From contig NC_092569.1 of assembly GCF_037975245.1 (NCBI RefSeq), positions 12,637,001-12,701,000 on the forward strand: a DNA stretch of 64,000 nt. Reading direction: 5' to 3'. A program made the position numbers and the translations under genes. The stretch is from Apostichopus japonicus (lineage: Eukaryota > Echinodermata > Holothuroidea > Aspidochirotida > Stichopodidae). Every line of letters starts with the position of its first letter. Within the stretch, counting starts at the first letter, position 1. This document shows, in pieces, positions 21,101-31,699 of the stretch. Under the pieces are notes generated by a model, which saw nothing but the letters and a program-made list of their open reading frames with translations, was not told the DNA's origin and did no database searches.

Positions 21101-24089
21101 TTTTCTTTTCACACTGTTTATGTTAATTTTGTACTGTATATATTGTATAATATTGTTTATTTATTAATTTTGTGCAATGAAATTGTCAATAAACTGAAAA
21201 ATAAATTATGCATTTAACTAACAGGACAATTCTGGATGTCCAAAGATGGGACAGTACTTATCATTATCATGTTGGTTTTGTTTCATGTTGTGCCAGTAAT
21301 CCTATCCATTTCAATGGAGAACTCTGTGGTTGGTTTTGTCGGCACTGCAAAGTCAAATGTCACTTAAAGACATGACATAAAAAATTGATTATTTGTTGCA
21401 TCTATGTCACATCACAATTACGATACATAGATATAAAAAACTATAATCTGATTCCTTCAACTAACCTACCCCCTTGCTAGCATATTGAAATATTTGGTGT
21501 TCAAATACACTTCTGAAAGACTAACTGGTTACAAAATGTACAAACTTTCGCATCACAATTAAAATACATAGATATCAAAAACCATAATCTGATTCCTTCA
21601 ACTAATCTACCCCCTTGCTAGCATATTGAAATATTTTGCATTCAATACACTACTGCAAGAGTAACTGGTTACAAAATGTACTGTATATAATGTGTGAGAT
21701 ATAGCTGACCACTTCCTGAAAAAGACAGGTTGTTAATCGTTGATATATATCAGGTGTTATGAATACAGATGAAGAAACTGACATATATCTAGTGAGTCCT
21801 TGAGTTGATTCTTCAGGAAATCCTCTCGAAGTATTTGACCATTAATAGATACTGTAGGTCATTGTAACCTACTTAGCGTTTGACCCCTACTTGAAACTGT
21901 TGCTTATGGAGAAAAAGTTTGTCGTTCATGACGCTGGGTTTTTGTTATCTTTTTTTTTTCCATCTCTTTATTGATTCGTTGACATTTATACCAATAGACA
22001 AGATAATTTAGCGAGTTCTTTAGTATTACAATACAACTTATTCATGGAGTTTTGTTATCTTGATACAAAGGTTTGTATAGGTTGGTTTTGGGTTTTGTTT
22101 ATAAATGTTTGATGAATTTGGAAGCTATAAATGGTTTATGCTAAATGTCACTATATTCAAGCAAGGTTTACAATATAAGTGGCAGGAGTACGGGTAATAT
22201 CCTGTAATCCTTGAAAGTTGATCAATTTGTGGGAATAATTCCAGCGTGAGATTTTGTTTCGTACAGCTACCAGTATCAAGTATTTGCATAGTTATATATA
22301 AGGCATTCATATAGCGCCATAACTAAAACGATATTCTATGGCGCTTTACAAGGAAAAAATAAAACATACAAATGGACAAAACATACAAATGAACAAAACA
22401 AACAAATGAACATAACAAGCAACAAGACAGAAAAAAGAAAACGGGGATTACTTAAAGGCTTCATTAAAGAGAACTGTCTTCAGAGCTTTTTGGAAAGAGA
22501 GAAATGTGGATTGATTAGCAACCGAAGACGGCAAGTCGTTCCACAGCCGGGCCCCAGTTATATAATCAGAATTGAGAATACAGTATATGATCCTGATTTA
22601 ATCATACTGGATGCAGAAATATAGTTAGAAAGAAATGCTTCAAATTGAGCTCAGTTTGAGGAAAATACAGAAAGCTTCTTCCAACTGTTTAGAGTAATAT
22701 GGATTGATGGATTATGAAATAAGAACAGATAAATATTACAATCCTTACATAAACTAGAAAGATTGAACCTTAGAATCAGAATTGATGGATCATACCTTCA
22801 AAGAACTGAATTGCTTTTTTTGCAATGTAACAAATTACTTAATTGAAATGGATGGAAGTAATTTCATGCCATGACTTTGTTGGTTGCATGGATTAGCACA
22901 GTTGTGTGGATTTTATTCAAAATTAAAATCCTGTTCAAACCTACCTCTTCTTCATCTGACAGCCTTCTTACAGAAGTTTTGGGCTCAAAAATACTGTAGT
23001 TCGGCCCTTGGAATTAAAATTGGAATCGCCCTGGCTTTGAAAATATTGTGCTGGTGGTGCTATTAAGTCTCCCCCCCCCCCAAATTATAGTAAAACAATA
23101 AGAATCTGACGGTGATGAAATGGAATGACTCAGGTCAACAACAATTATAAATAAGGTTTTTGGAGAAAGATGACTAAGATGTTTGTAAGTTTGGCACTTA
23201 TAAAATATCTCAACATCAGCGTGAAAAATGTAACAGAGATGGCCAAGATTTTAGGTTCTCTTTGTCTTGGCTTCAGATGAGGAAAACTTTACTGTGAGTC
23301 CTGGAGGAGAATATCTTTATAAGTTATATTCATCTTCTGTTTTCTTACTTCTCTTTCATCTCTTTTCCCATTTTAACAGCCACTGTGGAAACTTCTAGTA
23401 GACATGGTGAGTTTGATTCAATGATCAATGTTTTACACAAGTTTTCAATTGAGAATCTTCAAATATACATATACAATTGTTTTCCTCAGCTTATTTGAGT
23501 ACTTCAATGCAACTTGAAGTAATAAAGATTCCAGTAATAAGATTTTCTTGCATCTCTTTGCTCTTAGGATCCCGAGAAATTAGTCGCATGTGTTGATTTT
23601 ACGTATATGTAAGTATGACATAAAAATATTGTTGCACTGCTGTAACCTTTACACACAATAGACTTCAGGATTTAGCTTAGATACTGTACCTAAGTGTTTA
23701 ATAGGAAACTGTAGACTGGATTATATATGAACTCTTGTACCTAAGTGTTTAATATGAAACTGTAGACTGGATTATATATGAACTCTTGTACCTAAGTGTT
23801 TAATATGAAACTGTAGACTGGATTATATATGAACTCTTGCTCATGTACCTAAGTGTTTAATAGGAAACTGTAGACTGGATATAGGAACTCTTGTACCTAA
23901 GTGTTTAATATGAAACTGTAGACTGGATTATATATGAACTCTTGCTCATGTACTTAGGCATTCAATAGTGAACTAGACTGGATTATATATGAACTCATGT
24001 ATCTAAGTGTTTAATAGGTAACTATAGACTGGATTATATATGAACTCTTGCTCATGTACCTAAGTGTTTAATAGGTAACTATAGACTGG

Positions 24090-24127
<38 letters not shown>

Positions 24128-27100
24128 CTCTTGCTCATGTATCTAAGTGTTTAATAGGAAACTATAGACTGGATTATATATGAACTCTTGCTCATGTACT
24201 TAGGCATTCAATAGTGAACTAGACTGGATTATATATGAACTCTTGCTCATGTATCTAAGTGTTTAATAGGAAACTATAGACTGGATTATATATGAACTCT
24301 TGCTCATGTACCTAAGTGTTTAATAGGAAACTGTAGACTGGATTATATATATGAACTCTTGCTCATGTACCTAAGTGTTTAATAGGAAACTGTAGACTGG
24401 ATTATATATGCACTCTTGCTCATGTACCTAAGTGTTTAATAGGAAACTGTAGACTGGATTATATATGAACTCTTGCTCATGTACCTAAGTGTTTAGTATG
24501 AAATTGTAGACTGGATAATATATGAACTCTTGCTCATGTACCTAAGTGTTTAGTATGAAATTGTAGACTGGATAATATATGAACTCTTGCTCATGTACCT
24601 AAGTGTTTAATAGGAAACTGTAGACTGGATTATATATGAACTCTTGCTCATGTACCTAAGTGTTTAGTATGAAATTGTAGACTGGATAATATATGAACTC
24701 TTGCTCATGTACCTAAGTGTTTAGTATGAAATTGTAGACTGGATAATATATGAACTCTTGCTCATGTACCTAAGTGTTTAGTATGAAATTGTAGACTGGA
24801 TAATATATGAACTCTTGCTCATGTACCTAAGTGTTTAATAGGAAACTGTAGACTGGATTATATATGAACTCTTGCTCATGTACCTAAGTGTTTAGTATGA
24901 AATTGTAGACTGGATAATATATGAACTCTTGCTCATGTACCTAAGTGTTTAATAGGAAACTGTAGACTGGATTATATATGCACTCTTGCTCATGTACCTA
25001 AGTGTTTAATAGGAAACTGTAGACTGGATTATATATGAACTCTTGCTCATGTACCTAAGTGTTTAGTATGAAATTGTAGACTGGATAATATATGAACTCT
25101 TGCTCATGTACCTAAGTGTTTAGTATGAAATTGTAGACTGGATAATATATGAACTCTTGCTCATGTACCTAAGTGTTTAATAGGAAACTGTAGACTGGAT
25201 TATATATGAACTCTTGCTCATGTACCTAAGTGTTTAGTATGAAATTGTAGACTGGATAATATATGAACTCTTGCTCATGTACCTAAGTGTTTAGTATGAA
25301 ATTGTAGACTGGATAATATATGAACTCTTGCTCATGTACCTAAGTGTTTAATAGGAAACTGTAGACTGGATTATATATGAACTCTTGCTCATGTACCTAA
25401 GTGTTTAGTATGAAATTGTAGACTGGATAATATATGAACTCTTGCTCATGTACCTAAGTGTTTAGTATGAAATTGTAGACTGGATAATATATGAACTCTT
25501 GCTCATGTAGTAGTGGACGATCAGTACTTTGTTCAAGCCTTTTTTGTTTCTTTTTCTTTTTTTTTTTAATAATTATTTACAGATTTTGGATTCTGGATTC
25601 ACCAAATATTGTTACCATGTAACAGACAAGTGGGTACTGCTAGCATGATGCACACACAGGTTCTCTCAGGTTGTCAGATATGGTTAAACAAAGTGATTTT
25701 GAGATTTAACACTCAAGCTCGAGTTTGCATTGGTTTGAAAATATTCTGACGATTTCTCATTTATACCTTAGATCTGATTGTATCACAAGAGAAGAAGCTT
25801 TGGCAATACTCAAGAAGAACAGCGACACCAAACATGAACGAGGTTTGTCCGTTTATAAGAACACATTTACAGCATTTGTGTAAATAAACGTTAATAAGAA
25901 ATGAGTAAATACTATGAAAGAAAGAAACGAGTACACCAAATTACTATTTTAATACCTTCCCTGTGATTTTTTTCTGGGTGTGCAAGGTTTTATACGTCCT
26001 ACTGACAAGCATATGTGCAGAAGAATTTGTTTGCAAGCAAATTTCTGTTATGAAAAAACTATATATGTTTCTGTTCATATTTTTTGTAGAAAGTTTCTTA
26101 AAGGAGAATGGCTTCCCAGCCTATACAACATCTGTTGGTTGGTTAGGCTACAGTGATGAGAGAATCCAGAAGGTATTATCAAACATTTAAATGTTTTACC
26201 TTAATTTTAGTAGAGGGTCCTCTAACATATATGTTTCATTTTGTTTGGTGACATGATAGTATTTTCTTCAATCTATAGCCCTTGTACCCCTATGATCCAC
26301 CAAAATGTTGAAGTTAACAAATAAAGATGCGCCCAGCAACATTTTAATGACTTACAATATATACAGAATTATGACGCAAAGTTTTCCTCACCTAAGCCCC
26401 AACCATTGAAGGGGTTGAGGTGAGATCATTGGTAATACTGAACTTTCTATATCTGGGAGTTTGTGACCATTCCTTCATCGTCTCAAAGGTTGCGCGGATG
26501 GACAGAAGGTTGAGAAGCTTTGGCCAAAAAGACCACTGAAATACAGGCTATAATAGGTGTTTCCATGTAATAGTTTCCACCTTCGATTGCTAGACTCAGA
26601 TATGAAATGCCAAACTTCATTTCAAAACTGATATTGAACTGTATTACGTGTACTGAATTAGCTGCAATTCCTTATCAGTTGATGAGATGCAGGTGTACTC
26701 CAAAAACTGATTAATTTGAATCCTAATGAATCAGGCCGATCTTGTAGTTTGAATCTGATGTTGTTGAGTTCACAAACCGCCGTGGTTAAAGGAGCATTAC
26801 ATTACGTAATAATAGTTTATTATAAATTGCTGCAGGGTGAGGATTACAACTTTTAGCAATGTTAGAAGGTTATTTTTTTGTTATCCGTGTTACCACGGAA
26901 TATCATACATCGACATATTGGCAAAAACTGTAAGATTTAACAAATACCTTGGCGATGGCATGGTATATATACTGCTTACATACAAACATCGCAAATAGAG
27001 GTTTACAAATGCTTACGGAGGTTGTAGACTCTCGTAATATTGTACTTTGTTACCTTTCCTTTATACATTTCAAGTCCTCTACTCGTCGTTTGTGGTCGGA

Positions 27101-30100
27101 AAGTGTTTGCGATTCATCCGATATGCTCACGCAGTGATTGAATATAGCATCACAGATAAGATTTAGGGCCATGTAATATCTATACTGCAGGCATGAGCTT
27201 TTTCCACGAATTAATATCCGTGATTTCTTTTCTACCTCGGGGTCAAAAACTAATATCCTAACAAACTGTAGCATGGGCAAACTGGAGCCTATACCGCAAT
27301 TTTTGCAAAGTTCCGTGATTTTTTTTTACCCCAGGCTCATCCCTGATACTGTGATTTAACATCACTTTAGCTTCACGACTACATAGATGAAAATACCGAG
27401 AAGATACTGTATCTGAATTTACGCATTTTGCAGCCTGTTATCTATTTAAGAGATTTAGAGAGTACAGTATATTTACTATTGCAACAAATTTATGTTTCAT
27501 AATCGCTCTCATTCCCCCCATGAAATACATTCTTAGAAATGCCAAGACGCTCTCAAGGATGGATGGACGATGTTCAAGATGAAAGTCGGTGCCAATCTCG
27601 AAGATGATATCCGTCGGGCCAAAATAATACGACAAGAAATCGGCTACGAGAATGCTCTGGTACGTCTGAGCACCGTGATACCATATTTGTTGTTCTCCTT
27701 GTCCTGTTAAAGTCGTAAAGCGTGGAACCAATGACATGAATGGAATTTATTTTTAAAGGGTGTGAAGACTTGCGCAAAATGAAACGTGTAATACCGGTAA
27801 TCTGACCTAGTTTCGAATGAGGTGTAACAGAAGTGTTAGACACCACCGTCGATCCCAGCAAATACACACACATCTTGCTACCGTCGGTAATTAGACACTT
27901 GTGTACAGTCGGTACATACAGCTGCGGTCAATACCCACAGCACAGTGTACAAACGATACAGCGATGGACATCTCAGGTCCAGCTAAAGATATCAAGGTAT
28001 CACGTTTCATACTGTCTGCATTTTGTAGCGACACGCACAAAACGTCACTTGCAAGCAACAGAAAGTTAACTTTTTCAGATGGCCGCACGCGGTTTGGGGC
28101 AAATTTTTTTTTTTGAAGATGCGGTTCACAAGATGAAAAAAAAGGGATATTTCTTTTTGACTTATGCTTTACCATATGATATTATCTCATTGTGAATGCA
28201 GCTTACAGTTGCTTCTATTTGAAATGTCATCTTTGTTATTTACACAGTACCAAACACTCGTTGTGCTTGAATAATTCAAGTCACAACAGATTGTACGAAT
28301 TTACACCTTTAAAATGGTTTCCTGGGAATTGAAAAAAAAAGAAAAAACAAACACAATCGTTTATGCTGAGGTTATATTTTTGTATCTTTGCAGATGATGG
28401 ATTGCAATCAGCGTTGGGGAGTCCACGAAGCCATTGAGTGGATGAAACCGCTTGCTGAATTTAAACCAAAGTGGATTGAAGAACCTACATCACCAGATGA
28501 TGTGCTTGGCCATGCTGCTATTGCAAAGGTTTTTTGTACAAAACAAAATTCCAAAACATGTCAATTTTTTATCTACAAAGAACTGCCAGAAACCATGACA
28601 GCATTAAAACCCTAAAAGTAACAGAGCACAGTGTTTGTCATCATATTCCCGACTACGTTAGGCTACTATCTCACATTGCGTATCCACCTCTTCATAGGCG
28701 TTAATATGTTAGGATATCATCTCATATTGCCTATCCACCTCTATATAGGCTTAATAGTAACAGAGCACAGTGTTTGTCATCATAATACCCCGCTACGTTA
28801 GGCTACTATCTCACATTGCTTATCCACCTTCTCTTCATAGGCGTTGATACGTTAGGACATCATCTCATATTGCCTATCCCCTCTATATGGGCTTTATAGT
28901 AACAGAGCACAGTGTGTGTCAACATGTTGCCCTGCTATGTTAGGCTACTATCTCACATTGCCTATCCACCTTCTCTTCTTAAGCGTTAATGTTAGGATAA
29001 CATCTCACATTGCCTTTCCACCTTCTCTTCATAGGCTTTAAATCCCCTTGGTATTGGTGTTGCCACCGGAGAACACTGCCACAACAGGGTCATGTTTAAA
29101 CAGTTCTTACAGAGTGGGGCTATGCAGTATTGCCAGATCGACAGCTGTCGTATCGGCGGAGTCAACGAAATTCTGGGCGTCCTGCTAATGGCCAAGAAAT
29201 GTCAAGGTAAGACCTCGGTTATTGTTACATAAATGCAGTCGACTGGGATAGTCCATAGCAGTCAAGTTAATTAACTAATGAGGAAGTGGATGAATTAATT
29301 AATTGTTTAGAATGGGTGAACAATTTTCAGAACGTATTTACTGATGGGTAGGAGGTCCCCAACTTGGAGGTGTCAGTAATTGGTCCCTACACTCTACAAG
29401 TTTCAGGACAAATAGTCACAAATAATGTTTCTAGGTAACCCTAGGTATGTCCTGATTACTCCAGCCAAATTCAAACCAATTCAGCTCCAATAGGTCACTT
29501 CATAAATGTCTAAAACTGATAATCCTTGTATCTGTGTGTATCCTACCCCAGTCTTTAATCTAACCCAATTTATTCTTCTTCTTCTTCTTCTTCTTCGTAG
29601 TGCCAGTATGTCCTCACGCTGGTGGGGTGTTACTCTGTGAGCTGGTTCAGCATCTCATTATGTTCCACTATGTCTGTATCTCAGCCTCGTTGGACAACAG
29701 GTAACTTCTTAACTATAATCATTGTTTATAAGCAGGAGCGAAGAACAAAGAAAACAAAAACACACAAGAACAATAATGTGGCAATGACTTACTGCAGAAA
29801 GAACTAGGTAATCACTAAACAGGGTAAGACTGGGGCATCAATTGCTAGGTAGTAGTGGCCAGTGATCCAACCGGCCACCCTGCTGTGGACATGGAACAAG
29901 CAGGGCGTTTAGCATCAAACTAGTTTAATACCTTTTATGTTGAGGTTAACCTAACGATTTCAAGAACCCTACACAGGTAGCTCCCACCACCACCACCACA
30001 TGCATGGTCACCAGGTGGGTAGGAAGCTTCTAAAACATTTGGGGGCACAACATCAGAGGGGCACTTTTTCATATCACAACCACCACTCGTTATGCTATAA

Positions 30101-31590
30101 ACAGATACACACCGGCCATATCACTTAAATATATATATATGATTTGTTAGTATGCTATCAATACTATTTATTGAGATTGTTTATTGTTAACAGTGCTACA
30201 AAAAGATATGGGATGCCATTTTAAAAATAGCATGTACAGACTAAAAATAAATAATTAATATAAAATATTAAAAGTAACAAAGGCTTAAGATATACAAAAG
30301 AGGTAATTTTATTTGCCAGTAGGGCACATTTGCTATTTTGGCAAAAAGTGGGGGGGGGGGGGGGCACGTGTAGTCTATGTACAGGGAGTGAATAACTAGA
30401 TAAGCCAAGAAGAGTTTCGTGATGCACTTCCTTTCACATTCCATAACTCTCTGTATTCGCTACATTTGTTGTATATATACATATATGTTGTGAAAACACA
30501 AATAAAATAAACGTGCCCCCCCTCCTTCCCCCCTGATGGTCACCATATCACGTACAGTGTGAATCACTCATCTATCTCACAGCCTTTAATCTACATTTTG
30601 TATATCCCACTGTTAATGGTAATACAGTGTTAACACTATGACTAGAGCACCAAGAAGGTTAGGTCATCTTGATCATGAGTCGTTAGCGTTTTACGAGACA
30701 ATGTCGTAATGAGATGATGATTTGTCCTGCTAGTATAGCCATTGCCGGCAGTTGTTTTTAAGAGTTTGTAAAGCCTTCATAATCCTCTCATTTCCCTTCC
30801 CAGTGTCTGTGAGTACGTTGATCATCTCCGGGAACATTTCGTCTATCCAGTGGAAATGAAAGGTCCAAATTACTTACCTCCTACGGTAAGAAAAGTACAT
30901 CAAAATAAATAAATTTAAAAAATTTAAAATAATTTTTTTTTTTTTTTTGAAATAGAAAAAAAAAAACACTTATGAAACAACCTTTAATTGTAATCATATC
31001 TAGAAAAGGAGATATTAAATTGTACACTGCTAGGAGTCTCTTTATACTGACTGCCTCATGCAGTACAAATCAGAACTGTAGTCCGATAGAAAAAGGTAAC
31101 ACAATGAAAGCATGACGCTAGATAAGTGTGAGTGACACTGATGGAATTTCTACATTTGATTCCACTGCTAAGTATTGCTGACAAAGGTCCCAGGGGGACC
31201 GAAAATCCCAAATATATATTTTCGAAAACTGTACTCCTCATTTGTCAATTATGAGTCATATCTCATTTCTCTGCTTTATGTCTAATAATATTTTCTTTTG
31301 GAGTATGCATGGATTTTTTTATAGTATATATTATATATATTATATTCAAGAACTGTCTTACCATATCCTTGCAGTGTTTTGCTTTCACTGAGACATTTAT
31401 TTTATATTACGGCTTACATAAACATTAAGCATTTATAACTTGATTTCATTAATTCTTTTTAAAGTTTATGTTCTATCTCCTTTTGTAGAAACCTGGATAT
31501 TCAACAGAATTAAAGCCTGGATCTATTGAGGATCACCTCTATCCTAATGGAAGAGTCTGGGAGGAACTAAGAAAGGAAGGGAAAATATAA
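18026..31590 (+). CDS. ENOSF1: Mitochondrial enolase superfamily member 1 (L-fuconate dehydratase-like), 14 exons
   Basis: Enolase-superfamily dehydratase of the mandelate-racemase subgroup; the family converts L-fuconate to 2-keto-3-deoxy-L-fuconate using a Mg2+ site. Exons: 18026-18106, 18855-18963, 19848-19963, 20700-20786, 23380-23406, 23568-23608, 25772-25842, 26090-26172, 27537-27659, 28394-28528, 29035-29206, 29601-29700, 30804-30885, 31489-31590. The total of 1329 nt gives 442 aa; human has 443. Visible active-site elements are the KxK motif (Lys219/Lys221 in FKMKVG), metal ligands Asp249 (MMDCNQRW), Glu275/Glu276 (WIEEP) and Glu304 (TGEHCHN), then Asp327 (QIDSCR) and His354 (CPHAGG). 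The vertebrate SASLEN segment reads SASLDN here (Glu to Asp at 380). No extended mitochondrial presequence is seen. In human the gene overlaps TYMS antisense; no thymidylate synthase is seen here. Confidence 0.96.
18399..18768 (+). mobile_element. TTAA-flanked MITE (family T1), 370 bp
   Basis: TTAA + AGGCATTGAAGACTC ... GAGTCTTCGCACCCT + TTAA. Two other copies lie at 27753 and 59875. A TTAA target and terminal inverted repeats fit a piggyBac-type MITE. In ENOSF1 intron 1. Confidence 0.9.
18855..18963 (+). CDS. ENOSF1: ENOSF1 exon 2
   Basis: Encodes [20 protein letters not shown], then [14 protein letters not shown]. Acceptor TTCAG|CAC, donor GTCG|GTAAGA, leaving one base of Val64. Confidence 0.94.
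19848..19963 (+). CDS. ENOSF1: ENOSF1 exon 3
   Basis: Encodes [20 protein letters not shown] and [16 protein letters not shown]. Bounded by CATCAG|TTG and TGG|GTATGT. Confidence 0.94.
20417..20674 (+). mobile_element. TTAA-flanked MITE (family T2), 258 bp
   Basis: TTAA + AGGTATGCTGTACAGTATTG ... GCCCATACTGACTACCT + TTAA. An inverted copy is at 54669-54927. Ends 25 bp before ENOSF1 exon 4. Confidence 0.9.
20700..20786 (+). CDS. ENOSF1: ENOSF1 exon 4
   Basis: 29 codons: [20 protein letters not shown] then DLWAKREKK. The acceptor TATGTAG|T lies only 25 bp downstream of a TTAA-flanked MITE, which may supply the branch point. Confidence 0.95.
21030..21059. repeat. (TG)n / poly(G) low-complexity tract
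   Basis: TGTGTGTGTGGGGGTGGGG-type run in ENOSF1 intron 4. Confidence 0.8.
21409..21682. repeat. Direct duplication of about 140 bp
   Basis: CATCACAATT...ATACATAGATAT...CTACCCCCTTGCTAGCATAT...AACTGGTTACAAAATGTA occurs twice in tandem in ENOSF1 intron 4. Confidence 0.85.
22290..22640. repeat. Probable dispersed retroelement fragment
   Basis: Contains CATATAGCGCCAT...GGCGCTTTACAAGG and GGCAAGTCGTTCCACAGCCG, motifs I associate with common dispersed repeats of marine invertebrates. There are no clear ends and no second copy in the window, so this is an inference. Confidence 0.45.
23380..23406 (+). CDS. ENOSF1: ENOSF1 exon 5, a 27-nt microexon
   Basis: Nine in-frame codons, PLWKLLVDM, between TTAACAG|CCA and GACATG|GTGAGT. 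The peptide matches KPVWKLLVDMDP of the vertebrate protein, so this is a real microexon. It is easy for gene predictors to miss. Confidence 0.93.
23568..23608 (+). CDS. ENOSF1: ENOSF1 exon 6 (41 nt)
   Basis: Encodes [13 protein letters not shown] plus two bases of Ile154. Bounded by CTCTTAG|GAT and TATAT|GTAAGT. The following intron holds the 57-bp minisatellite. Confidence 0.92.
23686..25508. repeat. 57-bp minisatellite with ABB higher-order structure, about 32 copies
   Basis: Unit: GTACCTAAGTGTTTAATAGG...GACTGGATTATATATGAACTC...TTGCTCAT. Type A carries AATAGGAAACTG and GGATTATAT; type B carries AGTATGAAATTG and GGATAATAT. Early copies are degenerate; the last 1.1 kb are near-identical. Fills most of ENOSF1 intron 6. 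Confidence 0.97.
24094..24124. repeat. (AT)n expansion inside one minisatellite unit
   Basis: One 57-bp unit has its TATATAT core expanded to about 30 bp. Confidence 0.85.
25772..25842 (+). CDS. ENOSF1: ENOSF1 exon 7
   Basis: Encodes [20 protein letters not shown] plus HER. Acceptor CCTTAG|A; donor GAG|GTTTGT is a weak but GT-type site. Phase joins correctly to exon 8. Confidence 0.9.
26090..26172 (+). CDS. ENOSF1: ENOSF1 exon 8
   Basis: Encodes [20 protein letters not shown] then SDERIQK. Bounded by TTGTAG|AAAG and CAGAAG|GTATTA. Confidence 0.94.
26200..27536. other. ENOSF1 intron 8
   Basis: 1.36 kb, without a repeat or site that I recognise. Confidence 0.4.
27537..27659 (+). CDS. ENOSF1: ENOSF1 exon 9 (catalytic KxK)
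   Basis: 41 codons in phase 0 with [20 protein letters not shown]; it holds the KxK motif that supplies the general base lysine. Donor CTCTG|GTACGT. Confidence 0.95.
27753..28122 (-). mobile_element. TTAA-flanked MITE (family T1), inverted copy
   Basis: Starts TTAAAGGGTGTGAAGACTTG and runs through the reverse complement of the 18399 copy. The far end (GGTTTGGGGCA...GAAGATGC) is eroded and interrupted by a poly(T) run, so the second TTAA is lost. In ENOSF1 intron 9. Confidence 0.85.
28394..28528 (+). CDS. ENOSF1: ENOSF1 exon 10 (metal-binding Asp and Glu)
   Basis: 45 codons, [20 protein letters not shown] to [19 protein letters not shown]. The donor GCAAAG|GTTTTT is poor. Read-through of this donor would stay open to a TAA near 28613, so intron retention is conceivable. 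Confidence 0.94.
28615..29034 (+). repeat. Tandem repeat of about 137 bp carrying acceptor-like sites
   Basis: Three copies of TAACAGAGCACAGTGTTTGT...CCTATCCACCTTCTCTTCATAGGCGTT, each with two related halves. The last half-unit is the polypyrimidine tract and AG of ENOSF1 exon 11. Confidence 0.9.
29035..29206 (+). CDS. ENOSF1: ENOSF1 exon 11 (third metal ligand)
   Basis: 57 codons plus 1 nt, beginning [20 protein letters not shown] and including [12 protein letters not shown]. The acceptor CTTCATAG|GCTTT has several degenerate copies in the tandem repeats just upstream. Confidence 0.95.
29577..29598 (+). repeat. (TTC)n microsatellite as polypyrimidine tract
   Basis: CTTCTTCTTC... ending CGTAG directly before ENOSF1 exon 12. 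Confidence 0.9.
29601..29700 (+). CDS. ENOSF1: ENOSF1 exon 12 (catalytic His)
   Basis: Encodes [20 protein letters not shown] and the segment SASLDN. The polypyrimidine tract is a (TTC)n microsatellite ending CGTAG. Donor AACAG|GTAACT. Confidence 0.95.
30804..30885 (+). CDS. ENOSF1: ENOSF1 exon 13
   Basis: Encodes [20 protein letters not shown] then PNYLPPT. Bounded by TTCCCAG|TGT and CTACG|GTAAGA. Confidence 0.94.
31080..31300 (+). mobile_element. Penelope-like element fragment (terminal repeat)
   Basis: Matches, in opposite orientation, 51960-52140: GACGCTAGATAAGTGTGAGT...GCTGACAAAGGTCCCAGGGG...TTTGTCAATTATGAGTCATA. The other copy is joined to a GIY-YIG endonuclease, which identifies the family. 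In ENOSF1 intron 13. Confidence 0.75.
31178..31205 (+). ncRNA. Hammerhead-ribozyme-like core (degenerate)
   Basis: CTGACAA, then a hairpin AGGTCCC / GGGACC, then GAAAA: the CUGANGA-stem II-GAAA layout of a hammerhead, with one change (CUGACAA). Stems I and III are not clear to me, so activity is doubtful. Confidence 0.4.
31489..31590 (+). CDS. ENOSF1: ENOSF1 exon 14 (last)
   Basis: Encodes [20 protein letters not shown] then [13 protein letters not shown] and a TAA stop at 31588-31590. Acceptor TTTTGTAG|AAA. Confidence 0.95.
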   Translation, partial: KPGYSTELKPGSIEDHLYPNGRVWEELRKEGKI

Positions 31591-31693
31591 AATTAGTTTG
31601 GTAGTTTCTCTTTTTTATGTTTTAACATTTTTACAAATTTTGTATATCCTATTTGGACTTTTGTTCCATTTTCAACTTTTTAAGGTAAAATTG

Positions 31694-31699
31694 AATAAA
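31694..31699 (+). terminator. ENOSF1 polyadenylation signal AATAAA
   Basis: AATAAA lies 104 bp after the ENOSF1 stop codon, inside a T-rich then A-rich stretch. It implies a short 3' UTR of about 120 nt. Confidence 0.7.

Noticed and set aside
23686-25508. Regularly spaced repeats that could suggest a CRISPR array
   Set aside because: The units are contiguous 57-mers without unique spacers, inside an intron of an animal gene.
17900-31590. Antisense thymidylate synthase as in the human ENOSF1/TYMS locus
   Set aside because: No TYMS motifs seen on the minus strand across the locus.
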